DNA from: Ichthyophthirius multifiliis
Lineage: Eukaryota; Ciliophora; Oligohymenophorea; Hymenostomatida
DNA length: 64,000 nucleotides
Reading direction: 5' to 3'
Assembly (NCBI RefSeq): GCF_000220395.1
Contig: NW_004086454.1
Location: 44,339 to 108,338 of the forward strand
Position 1 is the first letter of the stretch; each line of letters opens with the position of its first letter. The notes beneath the pieces were generated by a model that was given only the letters and a program-made list of their open reading frames with translations, was not told the DNA's origin and did no database searches. Below, piece by piece: positions 59,739 through 64,000 of the stretch. The position numbers and the translations under genes are program-made.

Positions 59739-60790
59739 TCAATTCATTTATTTTGCTTTTGGAATCAATTTAATGATCAATGCTTTTTTTTAATTTTTAT
59801 TAAGTAATTAAAAATATATTTACGTTTATATTTTTTAATTTAATTAATTAATAAGTAGTTTTTAATCAATATTTTCCTTTTTTATTTCAACATATAAATT
59901 TTCGATTTATTAATATTTTTTTTGATTTTTTTCCTTGAAAAAAAATAACAATTTTTTTATAGTATTTATATTTTAAATTTTTACAATTTATAGATTAAAA
60001 GACTAAACTAATTTTTAAAATTAACTTTTTTTTTTCAAAATATAATTAGAAAGTTATTATATTTAGCTTTTATAAATTAGTTTTTTTTCTTTAAATTTTT
60101 AGTTTTATATTTTTAAAATAATTTCTACCTAGTTTATATAATATAATATATATTTTTTAATAAAAAATAAAATAAAAATACTTCTTTTTATATATCTTTA
60201 ATATTATAAAAAAATAATTAATTTTCATTTTTATTTTCTTCTTCGTTTTAATTTTGATTATCTTGTTTATGAAGTTAAGTTTAAGATTAAAGCATTTATG
60301 TAATTTAATTTTTCTTTTTTTAATTTAATATTTAATAATAAACATCTGATTTTTAAAAATGTATTTTTACTTAGCTAAGAATTTACTCTTAATCTCTTTC
60401 TAAAACAGGAATATATTGTTCTTGGAAAGGAAAATCTTATGAGTTAAATTTTTAATCATTAGCTTAATTAATTTAATCTAATAATTCAGTTTAAATATAT
60501 TATAACTTTTCTTCTTCATGCTTTTAATTATTTTTTAAAAAAAACTAAAAAATAAGATCTAAATTAAAATTAATTCTTTATAAAATATTTTATTTATTAT
60601 ATTAAATTAATTCTTATTTTTATGATTCATTATTACAATTTTGATTAACAAAATTATCTAAATAGGTTTTTACATTACAAAACTTTTAATAAAATTAATT
60701 GAAATTAAATTAGTTTTAATTTTATAATAACTAAATTTATTAAGTAAAACTATATTTTTCTGTTTATAAACATTCATTTTATTTTTAAAG
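59739..60790 (-). CDS. Coiled-coil exons, probably the tail of the kinesin gene upstream, or a separate gene
   Basis: The minus strand is coding-like: FCNVKTYLDNFVNQNCNNES, then HEEEKLQYIQTELLDQINQA, NDQKFNSQDFPFQEQYIPVL, ERDQEQILSQ, an intron (about 60370-60315), KNQITQMLQSQTQLHKQDNQ and, after another candidate intron near 60180-60130, a Lys/Gln coil down to a TGA at 59739-59741. Polar helices of this kind suit a kinesin stalk and the kinesin frame stays open toward this segment, but no clean splice pattern was proven. 5' end approximate. Confidence 0.5.
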
Positions 60791-61159
60791 TTCTATAATA
60801 AAGTCTTATAACTTATTATAAATAATAAATATAAATTAATAAATAGAAAATTATGTATAAAATTATAATATATTTATATATTTATATATATTTATATATA
60901 TTTTTTTATACTTAATACTTTCTATATATTTTTATTCTAAAAATACAACTATTTTTTTTTTAATTTTTATTAAATATCATATTTTTTTTTTTTCTCTTAA
61001 AAAATTATATTTAATATTTTAATTAACATTTTTATTATATTATTTTCATTACTTTTATTCTTAATTAATTTTAAAAGTTACATAATATATTTATTTATAT
61101 TTGATATATTAATTTTTAATTTATGGTAATTAATTTATTATATCTAATTTTTAAACATA
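60791..61159. other. AT-rich segment between motor exons and coiled-coil exons
   Basis: Very T/A-rich; contains a TATATTTA repeat near 60880-60910. May be intronic or intergenic. Confidence 0.4.
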
Positions 61160-62898
61160 TTATTTTTTTAATCTTACTATTCACTATTTATTTGCTTATT
61201 GTTTATTATAATAGATGTATTTTCAAAGCCTGAGCAATTATTTTTATCCCCTAAATACATATTTTAGTCAACTTCATTATCTAAATCTTCATCATAAAAA
61301 TATTCATTAATTTTGGATTCATCTTCATCTATAAAGTTTTATAAAAATTTATTATTACCAATCTATTTTTTAAGTTATTCAATAAAAACATTTTATTCCT
61401 GAATTTTTTCATTAGCTAATTATAATAATTTATTTAATTCAGCTACAGTTTTTTCTTCATTTTTATGAACATTGTTTTTAACATTTTTAGCTCTTTATCC
61501 AAACCTTAAACATTACAAGGTTTCTTTCTAATTATAGTTACTCTAGCTTATATTTAAAATTAAAATTGTTTTAGAATTTCCTCCTAAAGACTCTTAAAGA
61601 ATTCGTGTTAGTTTTGAATCTCGATAAGGAATATGTTCTTTACCACTTTAAGAAAGTGCCATTATTACAATACCTAAACAACTTAAACTTTTGTTAATGT
61701 TTTTTGCTTCTTCTAATTATTATCCTTACACATTTGTTTTATTTATCTTTTTTTGTTTTTTGTATAAAAAAAACTTCTTATATTTTATTTACTCTTTCAC
61801 TTCCTGCTAAATCAACTAAATATAATTTACTTTTTGTTATTGTATTATCCATTATTGCCCTTTTTGATATGTTTATACAAAATATACTGTGTGATCTAGA
61901 TGAACGCTCATTCATTTTTGTAGATGAAACTTTTTTGTTTAGAATACCATCTTCGAATTATTTATATAGTTCTTCTGAGTTTTCTACTATTTTTTCGGTT
62001 AAATCTTATATGTAGATTCCTTTGATTTTATTTTCTTTAATTTAAAGGTTTATCTTCGTTTCTATTTTTTTTTTATTTATTTTTATTTAAATTTTTATTT
62101 TGTTTACAATCTAATAAATCTAATATTTTCTCATTATATATTTCAAAGAATGAAGCTTTTATTTAAAATTAGTTATCTTTTTGTTATTCTTCTTTTATAT
62201 ATTCGAATAGTTGTTTGGTTATTCGAGGTATTATTCCTTGATTTTCTTCATTAAAATTTGTTGGTCCCTGTTGTTTATTTTATTTAAAAAAAAAAAATAA
62301 TGTAATTTATACATTAATATTTTTTATTTTATATTATGTACTTCTAATGTAAATGTTTTTCCTGATGATGTCTATCCATAGCAAAATATTGTCCCATTAT
62401 ATCCATTTATTGAGCCTTTTTTAATAATATATTTTTATATGCAAATTAAAATTATGCTTAATATATATTTTTATTTTAAACTTTTTAGGATAGGATCTGC
62501 TATATTATCAAAAATTTGACTTTGATTCGTATTTTCACCAAATATTTTATCAAAATTATAATTTTATTACATATTTTGGTTTTCTGACTATATTTTAAAA
62601 AAAAAAATTTAAAAAAATATAAAATTATTAATACATTCATTTGTATGTTTTTTTCATCATATTATAAACATTTTGTATAACCTGATTCTAATTCGAATTA
62701 GTTTAAAGGTCTGATTCTAACTACGACAGTAATATTAGAATCTTCATTTGATTATATTTATGAGGAAGTTGTAATGTTTATTTTTTGACCAAAATTTGAT
62801 TTTCTTAGAAGTTTTTATGAAGAAATATTTAAAGGTGAATAAGTTACTAAACTGGAACTTTTTTATCGAAATGTCTATATATTTCTTTCTGAATTCAT
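61160..62898 (-). CDS. Kinesin motor protein, kinesin-1-like
   Basis: A Ser-rich N-terminus (MNSERNIQTFRQKSSSLVTY) precedes the motor: NITVVVRIRPLNQFELESG, then NGTIFCYGQTSSGKTFTLE (P-loop), NERSSRSHSIF (switch I), KLYLVDLAGSERV (switch II), EAKNINKSLSCLGIVIMALS, IPYRDSKLTRILQESLGGNS and CLRFGYRAKNVKNN. Every ATP-binding and microtubule-binding motif is intact. SSGKT, LTRILQESLGG and the RFGxRAK end resemble conventional kinesin-1 heavy chains. A neck coil follows (EKTVAELNKLLQLANEKIQE). Several short introns lie in the motor; the one after TLE spans about 62340-62267. The 3' boundary is not fixed: the frame stays open beyond 61160, so exons further down (59739-60790) may belong to it. Confidence 0.88.
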
Positions 62899-63337
62899 AT
62901 ATTTTAATTATAAAAATAAATTTAATTATATTATTTAATAATATTTATTATTATTTTTATGTTAATAATAATATAATAATTCATAATATAAAATTACAAA
63001 TTAATATATATTTTTATTTTAATTAAGTAATATATATTTCCTATATAAAAAATATTTATTATGTAAATATATATAAATAAATTATTATATTATTTAAATT
63101 TATTAATGATATACATATTATTTCAAAATGATATGTTAATTTTTAAAAAATAAATAATGTTATATATTTATTAATATTTTTTTTATAATTTTTTCTGTTC
63201 TTTTTACATTTAATTATTAAAATTCTATATAAAATAACTAAATAAATTATGTAAAAAAATATAATATGTTTAAAATAATAAAAAATAAAATCTATTTAAT
63301 ATATATAATAATTAAATATATATATAAATATATATAA

Positions 63338-63380
<43 letters not shown>

Positions 63381-63423
63381 ATTTAATAATTAAATTTTTT
63401 ATATTATTTTTCTTTAATTAGAC
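62899..63423. other. AT-rich spacer
   Basis: TA tracts at 63300-63380; no gene. Confidence 0.5.
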
Positions 63424-63863
63424 TCATATTTGATTTTCGTTTAAATTATTAGCAATATTATTGCTACTACTATTATTATTACTTATATTATTCGAATTTA
63501 TAAAGTATTATTATTATTATTTTTATACATTTTCATTTTTTGCAAAATTCAATAATTGTTGTTGTTTATTTTTCTAATAGTATTATTAAAACATTTAACT
63601 TTAAAGATATTATAAATAATACTACTATTATTAGATTTATTATTATTTTAACCAAAAATATTAATACTATTATTACGGTTAGAGATAATTATCATTAATT
63701 ATATTTGATTTGTATAATATTTATTTTTATTTTCCTTTCAATTTATTATTTTAAGTATTAAAATTTAATTATGTGTTTTATTATTTAAAATCATCATTAG
63801 TAAATAAAACTTTCTCTTAAATATCAATTTATTGTGTTTTTATAAAATTCAATACATGTATAC
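63424..63863 (-). CDS. C-terminal exon of a Gln/Asn-rich protein, partial
   Basis: From a probable 3' splice site (AG at 63865-63864) the frame is open to a TGA at 63424-63426. The content is Gln/Asn/Tyr-rich (many TAA/TAG codons), with KQQQQYFINSNNISNNNSSS-like runs toward the end. No domain recognised. The 5' part lies in or beyond the AT microsatellite at the window edge. Confidence 0.45.
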
Positions 63864-63945
63864 CTATATTAATATAAATAAAAAAATAAAAAGATAAAAC
63901 AAGTATAAATGTATATAAAAAATATATATATATATATATATATAT

Positions 63946-63984
<39 letters not shown>

Positions 63985-64000
63985 TTACTATTATTTTATT
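63864..64000. repeat. AT-rich, (AT)n microsatellite at the window edge
   Basis: Mostly AT dinucleotides (63919-63978) that probably form part of an intron of the partial Gln/Asn-rich gene. Confidence 0.6.

Noticed and set aside
1-64000. CRISPR arrays, bacterial operons or prophage
   Set aside because: Intron-rich genes, ciliate code and eukaryotic proteins throughout; no repeats with spacers.

Overview
The window reads as macronuclear DNA of an oligohymenophorean ciliate. It is extremely A+T-rich (roughly 85 percent by eye). Clear eukaryotic proteins only read through if TAA and TAG are glutamine and TGA is the only stop. The base composition and the abundant 32-110 nt GT...AG introns make an Ichthyophthirius-like fish parasite the most likely source, but this is inference. 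No telomeric repeat, tRNA, rRNA or virus-derived element was recognised.

Layout. 1-6 kb: a small unknown ORF, a six-exon gene with a degenerate EF-hand, ribosomal protein S20 and a GSK3 kinase. 6-17 kb: an importin-4-like karyopherin, a membrane protein with a degenerate histidine-kinase-like C-terminus, a granule-lattice (mucocyst) protein and a CAMK-type kinase. 17-26 kb: a long gene-poor stretch, a DHHC palmitoyltransferase, a TMEM151-like membrane protein and a CCDC113/CCDC96-family coiled-coil protein. 26-36 kb: a CNBD potassium channel ending in a CCHC zinc knuckle, two unknown coiled-coil or Q-rich genes, a RanBP2-type zinc-finger protein and an RBM42-like RRM protein. 36-46 kb: a degenerate membrane-protein locus, a cytochrome b5-domain protein, a lipase maturation factor, a GluR0-like ligand-gated channel and a ULK-type kinase. 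46-64 kb: a small glycine-rich membrane protein, a casein kinase 1 pseudokinase, a 726-residue protein with a TPPP-like repeat, a small coiled-coil gene, a B-type cyclin, a YTH/RS/poly-Q RNA reader and a kinesin, ending in a partial Q/N-rich gene.

The genes form no operon-like or single-pathway cluster; strands alternate and spacers are AT-rich filler. Recurrent themes are signalling kinases (GSK3, CAMK, ULK, CK1), ion channels, cilia and cytoskeleton (CCDC113-like, kinesin), secretory/membrane biology (granule lattice, DHHC, LMF) and RNA biology (YTH, RBM42, RanBP2 finger).

The most interesting observations are: a CK1 pseudokinase that has lost the glycine loop, HRD and DFG; a multi-TM protein with a decayed histidine-kinase ATPase fold; single-base frame breaks located in A or T runs of three otherwise intact genes; loci with in-frame TGA where tryptophan would fit; and poly-Q tracts written as pure TAA repeats. 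Exon structures marked as checked were verified by summing exon lengths to a multiple of three.
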